DNA from: SHVO01 sp041905525
Lineage (GTDB): Bacteria; Pseudomonadota; Alphaproteobacteria; Rhodospirillales; Rhodospirillaceae
Assembly (NCBI GenBank): GCA_041905525.1
Contig: JAYRKY010000001.1
Location: 496,001-560,000, forward strand
DNA: 64,000 nucleotides
Direction: 5' to 3'
Numbering within the stretch: the first letter of the stretch is position 1; each line of letters opens with the position of its first letter. The notes under the pieces were generated by a model. The model searched no databases. It was not told where the DNA came from and saw nothing but the letters and a program-made list of their open reading frames with translations. Made by a program: the position numbers and the translations under genes. Below are positions 16,901-25,595 of the stretch, piece after piece.

Positions 16901-17561
16901 CCCGGCCTTATGGAATTACATCCATATCGCGCTCTTCATCCTGTGGGTCGTTGCGGAAGTCGGGGTCTTCGTCTGCACCGCCGCGGTGAAGAATACGAAG
17001 CTCGCATATGAGGCGCGGGGCCGGTTCGTCAAACTCGCCCGCAAGATCGACTTCGTTCCGCGGATCTGCTTTGCCTTGATCCTTCCTGTAGGCATCGAAC
17101 TGACGGGAGCGATCAACGTCTATCCGCTCTCGCCCGATTTGCGCATCCTGTTCTGGTGTGGTGCGGCGCTCTGGCTGACTCTGATCGTGGCTTCCGCCCG
17201 CAATGAAGGTTCCCCGGTGGGCACGCTGCTTGGTTATCTCGAGATTGCCTTCCAGGCTCTTGCGGGCGCCGGCTTTGTCGTTTACGGGCTGAACTCTTTG
17301 GCGACGGGTTCCCCGATCGATGAGCCCTGGTTTGCCGCGAAACTGGCGATGTTCGGCCTCGCGTTCTGGACCGTCATCGCGATTAACATCAGCTTCCGGC
17401 CGTTTTACGCGCCGTTCGAGGAAATCGGGGAAGAGGGGCCGACCCCGGATCGGGAAGAGGACGTGGCGCGCGCCGTCAATCACTCGCTTTTCTACATGAG
17501 CGTTCTGTATGGCCTCATTGCGGCCATCGCATTGCTCGGACGGATGAAGCCGCCCTTTTAG
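16890..17561 (+). CDS. Predicted polytopic membrane protein, unknown
   Basis: A 223-residue protein with about five or six membrane helices (starting near residues 9, 49, 81, 110, 146 and 202) and a charged loop GEEGPTPDREED near residue 180. The ATG at 16890 starts a typical N-terminus (MANNPALWNYIHIALF); the open frame to 16830 runs inside the previous gene. Similar proteins occur as hypothetical membrane proteins in alphaproteobacteria. It ends 3 bases before the nucleotide-sugar dehydrogenase gene. Confidence 0.65.
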   Translation: MANNPALWNYIHIALFILWVVAEVGVFVCTAAVKNTKLAYEARGRFVKLARKIDFVPRICFALILPVGIELTGAINVYPLSPDLRILFWCGAALWLTLIVASARNEGSPVGTLLGYLEIAFQALAGAGFVVYGLNSLATGSPIDEPWFAAKLAMFGLAFWTVIAINISFRPFYAPFEEIGEEGPTPDREEDVARAVNHSLFYMSVLYGLIAAIALLGRMKPPF

Positions 17562-17564
17562 GCG

Positions 17565-18911
17565 ATGCCGCGCCGTGCTATCGGCTTGGCCATGACACTC
17601 ACGCTTCAGCGCATTACCGACCGTTCGGCCATGGTGGCCGTGATCGGGCTTGGGTATGTGGGCCTTCCGCTGGCACGCGCCTTCGCCGAGAAAGGGTTCC
17701 GCACGCTCGCGCTCGACATCGATCCGGCCAAGATCGAGAAACTGGCGGCGGGGCGCTCCTATATCGACCGCATTCCGGACCACGTGGTGGCCGGTCTCGT
17801 GAAGGCCAATACGCTGCTGCCTTCTGCCGACTACACGCGGCTGGCGGAGGCGGATGCGATCCTCATTTGCGTCCCAACGCCGCTCACGCGCCAGCGCGAG
17901 CCGGATATGAGCTATGTGGTCAAGACCACCGAAAGCGTTGCTGCGCACCTGACGCGCGGTCAGCTCGTTGTGCTGGAGTCTACCACCTATCCCGGCACCA
18001 CCAACGAGCTCGTCCGCCCAATCCTCGAGAAGGGCGGCCTCAAGAGCGGCGCGGACTTCTTTCTCGCCTTCTCGCCGGAGCGCGAAGACCCCGGCAATCC
18101 GAATTTCAGCGTGGCGAACACGGCAAAGGTCGTTGGCGCCGATGGCGATGCGGCGTTGGAACTGGCCGCGGCGCTTTACGGAACGATCGTGCCGAAAATC
18201 GTGCCGGTCGCGAACACCGCCACCGCCGAGGCCGTGAAGCTGACCGAGAATATTTTCCGTGCCGTGAATATCGCGCTCGTGAATGAACTCAAGGTCGTCT
18301 TCGACGCCATGGGCATCGATGTATGGGATGTCATCGAAGCGGCCAAGACGAAGCCCTTCGGTTATATGCCGTTCTATCCGGGCCCGGGGCTCGGCGGGCA
18401 CTGTATTCCAATCGACCCCTTCTATCTGTCGTGGAAGGCGCGCGAGTTCGATGTCACCACCCGCTTCATCGAGCTCGCGGGCGAAATCAACACGGCCATG
18501 CCGCACCTTGTGATCGAGCGTTTGGCGAAGGCGCTGGACGCCCGGTTCGCGCGGGGGATCAGGGGGGCGCGGGTCCTGCTGCTGGGCCTCGCCTACAAGA
18601 AGAACGTCGACGATACGCGCGAGAGTCCGGCTTTGCGCCTGATCGAGCTTCTCGAGGAGCGCGGCGCCGCGGTCGACTACCACGACCCGCACGTGCCGAA
18701 GATTCCACCAACGCGTCACTATGGCCCCATCGCGGGCCGCGCCTCGGTTCCTCTGAGTGGCCCGACGATCGCGGACTATGACGCGGTGGTGATCGTGACG
18801 GACCACGACGCGGTCGATTACGCGGCCGTGGCCCGGGCGGCCAAGCTGATTGTCGATACCCGGAACGCGCTACGCGCCGTGCCGGACCGCGCGAATATCG
18901 TGAAGGCATAA
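17565..18911 (+). CDS. Nucleotide-sugar dehydrogenase (UDP-N-acetylglucosamine/UDP-glucose 6-dehydrogenase type)
   Basis: A UDP-sugar dehydrogenase of ~448 residues. The NAD-binding motif is VIGLGYVGLPLARAFAEKG; ESTTYPGTTNEL and FSPEREDPGN follow; the catalytic Cys is in GPGLGGHCIPIDPFYLSW, and the C-terminal sugar-binding domain has GLAYKKNVDDTRESPAL. The enzyme oxidises C6 of a UDP-sugar to a uronate for surface polysaccharide. ESTTYPGTT and PGLGGHCIPIDP are typical of the WbpA/TviB group acting on UDP-HexNAc, which I favour. ATG 17592 is an alternative start. No other polysaccharide gene is adjacent. Confidence 0.88.
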   Translation: MPRRAIGLAMTLTLQRITDRSAMVAVIGLGYVGLPLARAFAEKGFRTLALDIDPAKIEKLAAGRSYIDRIPDHVVAGLVKANTLLPSADYTRLAEADAILICVPTPLTRQREPDMSYVVKTTESVAAHLTRGQLVVLESTTYPGTTNELVRPILEKGGLKSGADFFLAFSPEREDPGNPNFSVANTAKVVGADGDAALELAAALYGTIVPKIVPVANTATAEAVKLTENIFRAVNIALVNELKVVFDAMGIDVWDVIEAAKTKPFGYMPFYPGPGLGGHCIPIDPFYLSWKAREFDVTTRFIELAGEINTAMPHLVIERLAKALDARFARGIRGARVLLLGLAYKKNVDDTRESPALRLIELLEERGAAVDYHDPHVPKIPPTRHYGPIAGRASVPLSGPTIADYDAVVIVTDHDAVDYAAVARAAKLIVDTRNALRAVPDRANIVKA

Positions 18912-18961
18912 GGCCCTACACATTTCTGTGAAGGCGCGGGCCGTCACGGCCAAATTCAGCG

Positions 18962-18990
18962 TTGTTACACCTGGTGTAAGTCGTTAGTAT
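18962..18990 (+). promoter_or_regulatory. Candidate repressible promoter with 15-base palindrome
   Basis: TTGTTA (18962-18967) and TAGTAT (18985-18990) are separated by 17 bases, a fair sigma-70 pair. A perfect palindrome TTACACCTGGTGTAA (18965-18979) overlaps the -35 box and the spacer, as a repressor operator would. The nearest downstream gene on this strand is the HiPIP gene, with an untranslated leader of roughly 155 bases. This is inference from sequence alone. Confidence 0.4.
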
Positions 18991-19154
18991 CGCGAGGAAA
19001 TTCGGGGTGACGCGGGGATGTGGACTTCGCGCCGAGTGGTGTGAGTTGTGGCGGCAGCGCTCAAGTTTGGACGCAATTGCAGCACAATTGTCTCCGACAT
19101 TGACCCTGTGCCGTGGCGGGTACGCAAACTTTTTCAATGGGAGGAACGGACGCT

Positions 19155-19472
19155 ATGACTGAATTCAATTTTACCCGGCGTAAACTGCTCGCGCGCGGCG
19201 CGACGCTTCCGCTGGCCGGACTTGCGGTGTTGGGCGCTTCGCGTGTCGCGTCCGCCGCCGATGCCGTCTGCGCCGATCCGGCCAAGATGGATAGCGGCCA
19301 GGTGAGCATCCGCGAATCGCTGAACTACGTCGAAGCTTCGAAGGACCCGTCGAAGGTGTGTGGTGGCTGCGGTTTCCTGCATGACGTCAAAGGCAACTGC
19401 GGCAACTGCATGATCTTCAATGGCCCGGCGAACATCCACGGCCATTGCGACTCATGGGGCCCGAAAGCCTAA
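19155..19472 (+). CDS. High-potential iron-sulfur protein (HiPIP), Tat-exported
   Basis: A 105-residue precursor. The start at 19155 has GGGAGGAA upstream and gives a twin-arginine signal (TRRKLLARGATLPLAG) ending Ala-Ser-Ala, so the folded protein would be exported by Tat with its cluster. The mature part has the HiPIP cysteine pattern: C-x2-C in VCGGCGF, one Cys in GNCMIF and one in GHCDSW. Two further cysteines are present. HiPIPs carry electrons in the periplasm, for example to a photosynthetic reaction centre or a terminal oxidase; neither is seen here, so the partner is unknown. Monocistronic, with its own terminator. Confidence 0.93.
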   Translation: MTEFNFTRRKLLARGATLPLAGLAVLGASRVASAADAVCADPAKMDSGQVSIRESLNYVEASKDPSKVCGGCGFLHDVKGNCGNCMIFNGPANIHGHCDSWGPKA

Positions 19473-19493
19473 CGTTCGCGGCACTTCTCCAAG

Positions 19494-19525
19494 ACGGCGG
19501 CGCCCAAAGCGCCGCCGTTTTTGTT
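19494..19525 (+). terminator. Rho-independent terminator after the HiPIP gene
   Basis: A perfect 10-base GC-rich stem (ACGGCGGCGC at 19494-19503 with GCGCCGCCGT at 19509-19518), a 5-base loop and a T-run from 19518. It ends the HiPIP transcript and sits just before the convergent transporter gene. Confidence 0.85.
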
Positions 19526-19532
19526 TGGGCGC

Positions 19533-20537
19533 CTAGATCAGCCCGCGCGCCTTCAGTTCGTCTTTCAGATAGGCGTAATAAATCGGCGCGGCAATAAGAC
19601 CCGGCACGCCGAACCACGCTTCCATCACCAGCATCGCCGCCAGCAATTCCCACGCGCGGGCCTTGATGCGGGTACCGATGATCCGCGCATTCACGAAATA
19701 TTCCAGTTTGTGAATAACGACCAGGAACGCCAGCGAGCCGGCGGCGACAAGGGGTCCCACGCTCAGGCTCACGATCACGATCACCGTGTTCGAGATCAGA
19801 TTCCCCAATACCGGCAGCAGGCCCGCGATGAATGTCACCGCGATCATGGTTTTCAACAACGGGAGTTGCACGCCGAGGAGCGGCAATACGACCGCGAGGT
19901 AGATCGAGGTCAGGAAGGTGTTCAGCGCCGAAATGCGGATCTGCGAAAAGACGATATTGCGGAAGGCATTGCTGAGGAACTCGCAGCGGTCCTCAAGCGC
20001 TCGCGCCAAGGGACCCAGTGAGGGGTTCTGCGTGCCGCTATAAAAGGCTACCAAGCCGCCGACGATCATCCCGATCACGATATGAAATGCGATGCGGCCA
20101 GCGTTCTGACTGAACTGTCCCAGTTGACCGGCATTCTCCCGCAGCCATTTGGCCCCGGCCGCCTCGATATCGCCGACATTGGACGGCAGGTACTGTTGCG
20201 CCCACGTCGGCAGGTATTCGCGCGACGTGCCAACGATTTCGGCCATCCGGTGCATCAATTCGACAAAGCTGTCGGGACCGGTGACCAGGTCGATGATCTC
20301 GAGAACGCCCAGTCCGACCGCAAGGCTCACGATCAGCAGAGGCACCGCCAGCGCAACGGTGCGCCCGGCGTCGTGGTTCAGGCCCATCCGATAGAAGAGG
20401 GGCGAGATCAGCTGCACGACATGGAAGATCAACAACCCCGGCAAAAGCGCGGCCAACATGCCGATCTGCAAGACGGCATAGAGCCCGGCCGCGACGATGA
20501 TGAGTGAGGCAATCTCGATCTTAGATGTTTCTGACAT
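19533..20537 (-). CDS. AI-2E family transporter (PerM/TqsA-like membrane protein)
   Basis: A 334-residue protein with about seven or eight membrane helices and the family hallmarks: two helices at the N-terminus, a long soluble loop (about 60-140), and a conserved C-terminal section with LPVLGNLISNTVIVIVSL and the later LEYFVNARIIGTRIKARAW and APIYYAYLKDELK. Members export autoinducer-2 or act as Na+/H+ antiporters; the substrate here cannot be told. The start at 20537 (MSETSKI) is preferred over upstream starts because it gives a short cytosolic lead into helix 1. Confidence 0.88.
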   Translation of the reverse strand: MSETSKIEIASLIIVAAGLYAVLQIGMLAALLPGLLIFHVVQLISPLFYRMGLNHDAGRTVALAVPLLIVSLAVGLGVLEIIDLVTGPDSFVELMHRMAEIVGTSREYLPTWAQQYLPSNVGDIEAAGAKWLRENAGQLGQFSQNAGRIAFHIVIGMIVGGLVAFYSGTQNPSLGPLARALEDRCEFLSNAFRNIVFSQIRISALNTFLTSIYLAVVLPLLGVQLPLLKTMIAVTFIAGLLPVLGNLISNTVIVIVSLSVGPLVAAGSLAFLVVIHKLEYFVNARIIGTRIKARAWELLAAMLVMEAWFGVPGLIAAPIYYAYLKDELKARGLI

Positions 20538-20663
20538 TATGGCCCGCATCCCCCGGGGCAAGAACCTAGCCAACCCACCGCTTTTCGCAAACGACTATCT
20601 GGCGAAAGGTGCTTCCGTTTACACGGCGGTTACGGCTAAGAACCTGTTACCCTGGGAGCCGCG

Positions 20664-21443
20664 ATGACCGCCAATACCTTTACCGCCCACAATATCCGCT
20701 TCGCCGACGGCAGCGAGACCCTGCCGGGCTATGTCGGGGGGCTCGTGGCTGACACGCATTGGTGCCTAGGCGCCAAGCGGCTCTTGCAGCTGATCTACCG
20801 CGGCGATTTCGCGGGTAAACGAATTGCCGACCTGGGATGCCTCGAGGGCGGTTATACCCTCGAGTTTGCGCGCATGGGCATGGACGCGTTCGGATTGGAA
20901 GTGCGCCAGTCCAACTACGACAACTGTCTCGAGGTGAAACGCCGCGCCGGCCTCCCGAACTTGGACTTTGCCAAGGACGATTGTTGGAACATCGCCAAAT
21001 ACGGACCGTTCGACGTCATCTTCTGTTGCGGTTTGCTCTACCATCTCGACCGCCCGGGCGAGTTCATCCGGCTTATGGGACAGCAAGCGCGCGACGCCGT
21101 GATCATCAATACACACTTCGCCCCGCACGATTGGTATCCCATGACGGCCTTCAAGGATGTGATGGGCCCCCTCGAAAAGCATGAGGGCGTCCCCGGCCGC
21201 TGGTACCACGAACATAACGGCGGCACCGTCGATCAGCTCGAGCAGATGAAATGGGCCTCCTGGACCAATCAGCGCAGCTTCTGGCCGACGAAGGAGGCGC
21301 TGCTCCAATTGCTCCAGGATGCGGGGTTCGACCTCGTGCTCGAGCAGTACGACATCGTCGGCGATATCCACGACACGCTCATGGACCCTGAGAACATCAG
21401 GCACCACCGGGGCGTCTACGTGGGGATCCGCACCAAGCGTTAG
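20664..21443 (+). CDS. Class I SAM-dependent methyltransferase
   Basis: A 259-residue methyltransferase. Motif I is RIADLGCLEGGYTLEFARMG (near residue 51), with the acidic ribose-binding residue in FGLEVRQSNYDNC, then FDVIFCCGLLYHLDRPGEFI for motif IV. The C-terminal part has a Trp/His-rich insert (WYHEHNGG). The layout resembles methyltransferases of sugars or tRNA carboxymethyl-type families but the substrate is not clear. Only 4 bases overlap the convergent emrB gene. Upstream is a ~125-base gap. Confidence 0.85.
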   Translation: MTANTFTAHNIRFADGSETLPGYVGGLVADTHWCLGAKRLLQLIYRGDFAGKRIADLGCLEGGYTLEFARMGMDAFGLEVRQSNYDNCLEVKRRAGLPNLDFAKDDCWNIAKYGPFDVIFCCGLLYHLDRPGEFIRLMGQQARDAVIINTHFAPHDWYPMTAFKDVMGPLEKHEGVPGRWYHEHNGGTVDQLEQMKWASWTNQRSFWPTKEALLQLLQDAGFDLVLEQYDIVGDIHDTLMDPENIRHHRGVYVGIRTKR

Positions 21444-22996
21444 TGCTCCGCGGCCGCCATGGCCGGCTGGCTGGGCGTCGCGGCACCGCGTTTGGGAAGC
21501 CGCAACAGCAGGATCAACGGCATCACGATAACGATGGCGTAGGCCATGACGCGGTAATCGTTGAGGTATGAGATCATCATGGCCTGGCGCGTGAGTTCGC
21601 CGTTGAGGTGGGCGATACCGGACGCGGCTCCGATCGACCAGCCGGCCTCAGGAATCAGCGCCTGAAGCGGCCGGCTGAACGGCGTGATGTGCTCGGCGAG
21701 GCTCGCGTGGTTGATCTGCGTGTTCTGGGCCACAAGCGCGATCATCACGGAAATCCCCACGCTCGACCCCATATTGCGGGTCAGGCTGAAGAACGCCGCC
21801 GCTTCTGTCCGTAATTGCGGCGGCAGGGTCATGTAGGTGATCATCGACAGCGGCGGGAACAGGAAGCCGATGCCGACCCCCTGCAGCACGCCGGTGGCGA
21901 TCATTTCGAAGCCCGAAACGTCGACGGTCCAGGTGGACATATGCCACAGGGCCGCGGCGGTGAGCGTCAGCCCGAAGAACATGATCAGGCGAGGGTCGAG
22001 CTTGGTGACGATGCGCCCGACGAACGCCATCGCAAACATGGTGCCGATCCCGCGCGGCATCAGCACAAAGCCCGTATCGATCACCGAGTAGTGCATCAGA
22101 TTCTGCAGCATCAGCGGCATTAGGGTCATCGTGGCGAACAGGGTGACGCCGAAGGCCGCTCCGATCACCATGCTGACGCTGTAGTTGAGATCGCGGAAAA
22201 GTCCCAGCGTGATGAAGGGTCTATCCGTGGTCAGCACATGCGCGATGAAGGCGTAGAAGGCGAGCCCGGCGATCACCGCCTCAAGAATGATTTCATAGGA
22301 CTGAAACCAATCCTGAGTCTCGCCGCGGTCGAGCATCAACTGAAACGAGGTGAGCGCGATCGCCAGCAGACTGAACCCGAGAAAATCGAAATAGGTTTTC
22401 TTGTTGGGCGGTGTGTCCGGCAGCAGCGCAATGACGCTGAGTGTGCTGATCACACCCAGCGGCGCGTTGATGAAGAAGATCCAGCGCCAGTTATAATATT
22501 CGGTCAGATATCCGCCGAGCGTCGGACCCAGGATCGGGCCAAGCATCACCCCCATGCCCCAAATGGCCATGGCGGGACCTTGTTTCTCGCGCGGGAATAC
22601 GTCCAGCATGATGGACTGCGACAGGGGCAGGAGACCCGCCCCGAACAGGCCTTGTGCGACCCGGAACAGGATCATCTCCGGCAATGTCTGTGCGATACCG
22701 CACAACATCGAGGCGGCGGTGAATCCCACGATCGAGGCGATAAGCAGGTTCTTCGATCCGAACCGCGACGCTAAGAATCCCGTCAGCGACATGCCGATCG
22801 CCGAAGCGATCATGTAAGACGTAAGAACCCAGCTGATCTGGTCCTGCGCCGCACTCATGCTGCTCTGCATATGAGGCAGGGCGACGTTGGCGATGGTGGC
22901 ATCCAACGTCTGCATGATCATCGCCAGGGTTACGACGACAACCAGGGCCGAACGGCGGCCCGGGTGCGCGTTGAAATACTCGTACATCTGCGCCAT
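21440..22996 (-). CDS. emrB: DHA2 family multidrug efflux permease EmrB-like
   Basis: A 518-residue major facilitator protein with 14 predicted helices. It shows the DHA2 hallmarks: TLDATIANVALPHMQSSM in helix 1 and the loop motif GFLASRFGSKNLL, then the motif C-like GVMLGPILGPTLGGYLTEYYNWRWIFFINAPLG. In the cell it sits in the inner membrane and, with EmrA and an outer-membrane channel, expels drugs using the proton gradient. It is the last gene of marR-emrA-emrB, 29 bases after emrA. No TolC-like gene lies nearby. Confidence 0.92.
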   Translation of the reverse strand: MAQMYEYFNAHPGRRSALVVVVTLAMIMQTLDATIANVALPHMQSSMSAAQDQISWVLTSYMIASAIGMSLTGFLASRFGSKNLLIASIVGFTAASMLCGIAQTLPEMILFRVAQGLFGAGLLPLSQSIMLDVFPREKQGPAMAIWGMGVMLGPILGPTLGGYLTEYYNWRWIFFINAPLGVISTLSVIALLPDTPPNKKTYFDFLGFSLLAIALTSFQLMLDRGETQDWFQSYEIILEAVIAGLAFYAFIAHVLTTDRPFITLGLFRDLNYSVSMVIGAAFGVTLFATMTLMPLMLQNLMHYSVIDTGFVLMPRGIGTMFAMAFVGRIVTKLDPRLIMFFGLTLTAAALWHMSTWTVDVSGFEMIATGVLQGVGIGFLFPPLSMITYMTLPPQLRTEAAAFFSLTRNMGSSVGISVMIALVAQNTQINHASLAEHITPFSRPLQALIPEAGWSIGAASGIAHLNGELTRQAMMISYLNDYRVMAYAIVIVMPLILLLRLPKRGAATPSQPAMAAAEH

Positions 22997-23025
22997 GGCG
23001 CTTCAGTCCCGTGTTCAAAAAGGGC

Positions 23026-24129
23026 CTAGGGAGCGCCCGTGCCGTCGCTGGCGTGCGCCCCGAACCACTGCGCCGCGCGGCGTGTGCCCGTATCAACTTC
23101 GGCGACAACACTCATGCCCGCGCGCAAGGTCGGACCCGTCGCGGGATCGTCGAAGCTGATCCGAACAGGGATGCGCTGAACTACCTTCACCCAGTTCCCG
23201 CTCGAGTTCTGCGCCGGAAGCACCGAGAACTCGGCGCCGGTCGCCTGGCTGATACTGGCAACCTTGCCGTGGAATTTGCGCCCCGGATACGTATCCACCT
23301 CGATGTCGACCGGTTGGCCGGGCTTCATCTGTGTCAGATCCGTTTCCTTGAAGTTTGCTTCCACCCACACCCCGGAGGTCGACACCAAGGACATGATCGG
23401 CGCGCCCGTCCGGGCGAAGTCTCCCACTTTCGGGACCTGACTCACGATCCCGTCGAAAGGCGCAACCAAGGTGGCGCGTTCGACAAAGAGTTGCGCGCTT
23501 TCGCGGCCGACCAACGCCTGCTGATAGGAGGAATGATCTTCCGGGCGGACGTCGGGGTTTCCCTCAAGCTGTGCCAGGATTTCGGCCTTCTCCTGCTGCA
23601 GCAGGCGCAGGTTGCGGCGCGCGGATTCAAGATCGTGCTGCGCCTGATCGAGTTTTGCGGTCGCGACGAAGTTCGATTTCGCAAGCTGGGATTGCCGCTG
23701 AAATTCGCGTTCGGCGAACTTCACGTTGGTCTGCATCAGCGCGATCGATTCTTCCTTCTGGCGATAGCGGGCTTTCGCGCTCTCGACGGATGCGACGGCC
23801 GCCCGCATCTGCGCTTCGGCGCCGGCGAGACCAACCTTGTAATTCGTCGCATCGATGGTCAGGAGCGGCTGGCCCTTGGTGACCTTTTGATTGTCCGTGA
23901 CCATGACCTGGAGCACGTTGCCCGAGATTTCCGGAGACAACGACGCGATGTCGGCCTTCACATAGGCGTTGTCGGTGGAGACGTAGCGGCCGCCGGCGAG
24001 ATAGAGCCCGCCGCCGATGAAAATGACGGCAAGGGGGATCACGACCAGGAGCAATCGCCGCAGACCGGATTTCTTCTCCGGCGCAGGGCTCATGGGGGCG
24101 GGTGCGGTGGTGTTAGGAGCGGCATTCAT
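23026..24129 (-). CDS. emrA: HlyD/EmrA family membrane fusion protein
   Basis: A 367-residue periplasmic adaptor: N-terminal membrane helix (residues ~23-46), a biotinyl-lipoyl-like half motif (LSPEISGNVLQVMVTDNQKVTKGQPL), a long coiled-coil hairpin (about 95-200), the second lipoyl half (ATLVAPFDGIVSQ) and beta-barrel domain. EmrA bridges the EmrB permease to an outer-membrane channel. The N-terminus is rich in Pro/Ala. It starts 11 bases after the marR stop, so the operon runs regulator, adaptor, permease. Confidence 0.92.
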   Translation of the reverse strand: MNAAPNTTAPAPMSPAPEKKSGLRRLLLVVIPLAVIFIGGGLYLAGGRYVSTDNAYVKADIASLSPEISGNVLQVMVTDNQKVTKGQPLLTIDATNYKVGLAGAEAQMRAAVASVESAKARYRQKEESIALMQTNVKFAEREFQRQSQLAKSNFVATAKLDQAQHDLESARRNLRLLQQEKAEILAQLEGNPDVRPEDHSSYQQALVGRESAQLFVERATLVAPFDGIVSQVPKVGDFARTGAPIMSLVSTSGVWVEANFKETDLTQMKPGQPVDIEVDTYPGRKFHGKVASISQATGAEFSVLPAQNSSGNWVKVVQRIPVRISFDDPATGPTLRAGMSVVAEVDTGTRRAAQWFGAHASDGTGAP

Positions 24130-24140
24130 GGTCGTGGGTC

Positions 24141-24593
24141 CTAGGCGACGCTTACGGTGGTGTCGTGTTTATCGAGATTGGCGCGCATGCGTTTCAGAAT
24201 GTCGGAAGTAAGCGCAAGTTCGTCTCCGGAAAGTCCGGCGATGGCGGTGGCGCGAAACTCGTCGAGAATCTCGCTGAGTTTGGCGATGACGGGACGCGCA
24301 TTCGCGGTGAGATACACTTCCGTGGCGCGCCGATCGCTCGGCGATGGGCGGCGCTCGATCAGGTCCTGTTCGGCAAGCCGGTCCAAGGCCCGTGTCAGGG
24401 AAATGGGCTGCACCTCGAGAAGATTTGCGAGGCTGGTCTGGGTCAAACCTTCGTTGCGCGATAAATGCCAAAGCGCGCGCCATTGCTCTTGGGTGAAACC
24501 CAGACTGCGGGTGGCCCGGCTCAGATACTGGCGCATGGTTCGCGAGAGTTCATAGACGTCCATGACGACCGGGAAGTTTTTAGACGCGCTCAT
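24141..24593 (-). CDS. MarR family transcriptional regulator
   Basis: A 150-residue winged-helix protein: N-terminal dimerisation helices, the recognition segment LTQTSLANLLEVQPISLTRALDRLAEQDLIERRPSPSDRR in which the wing carries the typical Asp-Arg-Arg, and C-terminal helices. It likely represses its own operon (efflux pump) and releases DNA on binding a small phenolic or drug ligand. An AT-rich imperfect palindrome lies 50-90 bases upstream (24644-24682), a good candidate site. Confidence 0.92.
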   Translation of the reverse strand: MSASKNFPVVMDVYELSRTMRQYLSRATRSLGFTQEQWRALWHLSRNEGLTQTSLANLLEVQPISLTRALDRLAEQDLIERRPSPSDRRATEVYLTANARPVIAKLSEILDEFRATAIAGLSGDELALTSDILKRMRANLDKHDTTVSVA

Positions 24594-24643
24594 GCCCTGC
24601 GCTCCGAGAGGGAATCGGGGAATACCTAGCGGCGCTTATATTA

Positions 24644-24682
24644 GCTCTTTAATATTATATGCTATGTATATAATTGCAGAGC
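24644..24682. promoter_or_regulatory. Divergent promoter with MarR-type operator palindrome
   Basis: A 39-base imperfect inverted repeat with outer arms GCTCT (24644-24648) and AGAGC (24678-24682). It contains a perfect TATAAT on each strand: 24669-24674 on the plus strand toward the DUF72 gene, and 24654-24659 on the minus strand toward marR-emrA-emrB. The -35 regions are weak (TCTTTA and GCTCTG). It is the only AT-rich patch in this GC-rich stretch. Operator use by the adjacent MarR protein is inference. Confidence 0.6.
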
Positions 24683-24779
24683 AGGTTTGCGGATTGTTGG
24701 GTCTCGGCTGACGCAAAGGAACCCTCTGACTTTGCTTGCTTTTTCTCGTATCCTGGCGGTATCGCAGGGAGGGCTCGCA

Positions 24780-25595
24780 ATGGCCAACCGCAAACAGACA
24801 CCGTCCAAAAAGTCCAAAACCGCTTCACAAGCACCGCGACGGACATCTATTCCGCCGCGTATCCGGGTCGGGATCGGCGGCTGGACCTACGAGCCCTGGC
24901 GCGGCCTGTTTTACCCGGCGGGTCTCTCCCAAAAGAAGGAACTCGAGTTCGCGAGCCGGGCCCTGACGTCGATCGAGATCAACGGCACCTACTATTCGTC
25001 TTTCAAGCCCGCCACCTGGGCGAAGTGGCGTGAAGAAACGCCCGACGGGTTTGTCTTCTCGGTAAAGGCGTCGCGCTTCTGTACCAACCGCCGGGTGCTC
25101 GCCGACGGCGCCGAATCCATTGGGCGCTTCCTGACGCAGGGGCTGACGGAACTTGGAGATCGTCTCGGACCGATCAACTGGCAATTCATGGCGACGAAAA
25201 AGTTCGATCCGGCCGACTTCGAAGGCTTCCTCGAACTCCTGCCGCCCGAGATCGGCGGTCTCCGGCTCCGCCATGCCCTTGAAGTGCGCAACCCGACCTT
25301 CCGGGACCCGCGCTTCTTTGACCTTGCCCGCAAGTATAAGGCCGCGATCGTCTTCGCCGACGACGACGAGTTCCCCGAGATCGACGAGCCTACGGCGGAC
25401 TTCACCTACGCGCGTCTGATGCGTACGAAGCCCAACATAAAGTCCGGATATAAGCCGTCCGAGTTGGACGCTTGGGCCGCACGCGCGAAGACGTGGGCCA
25501 AGCGCGGCGATACCTATGTGTACTTCATCTCGGGGGCAAAGGAGCGCGCCCCCGCCGCCGCCCAGGCGCTGATCTCCCGGGTGGGCGAGCCATGA
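24780..25595 (+). CDS. DUF72 domain-containing protein
   Basis: A 271-residue protein. After a basic, Lys/Ser-rich N-terminal stretch (about 25 residues) it has the DUF72 TIM-barrel pattern: RVGIGGWTYEPWRGLFYP, SIEINGTYYSSFKPATWAKWREETPDGFVFSVKASRF and a conserved LRHALEVRNPTF segment. DUF72 proteins resemble xylose-isomerase-like barrels; their reaction is unknown. The start at 24780 (with AGGGAGGG upstream) is preferred over an upstream ATG at 24687, which lies within the promoter region. Its stop overlaps the next ATG (ATGA). Confidence 0.9.
   Translation: MANRKQTPSKKSKTASQAPRRTSIPPRIRVGIGGWTYEPWRGLFYPAGLSQKKELEFASRALTSIEINGTYYSSFKPATWAKWREETPDGFVFSVKASRFCTNRRVLADGAESIGRFLTQGLTELGDRLGPINWQFMATKKFDPADFEGFLELLPPEIGGLRLRHALEVRNPTFRDPRFFDLARKYKAAIVFADDDEFPEIDEPTADFTYARLMRTKPNIKSGYKPSELDAWAARAKTWAKRGDTYVYFISGAKERAPAAAQALISRVGEP

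Noticed and set aside
16908..18806. A very long open frame (632 codons) antisense to the membrane protein and nucleotide-sugar dehydrogenase genes.
   Set aside because: It is the reverse-strand image of GC-rich coding sequence, rich in Arg, His and Gly, and shows no known motif, while the plus-strand genes carry clear family motifs.
23011..24144. A 377-codon plus-strand frame opposite emrA.
   Set aside because: The emrA frame has the lipoyl and coiled-coil pattern and operon spacing; the other is low in hydrophobic order.
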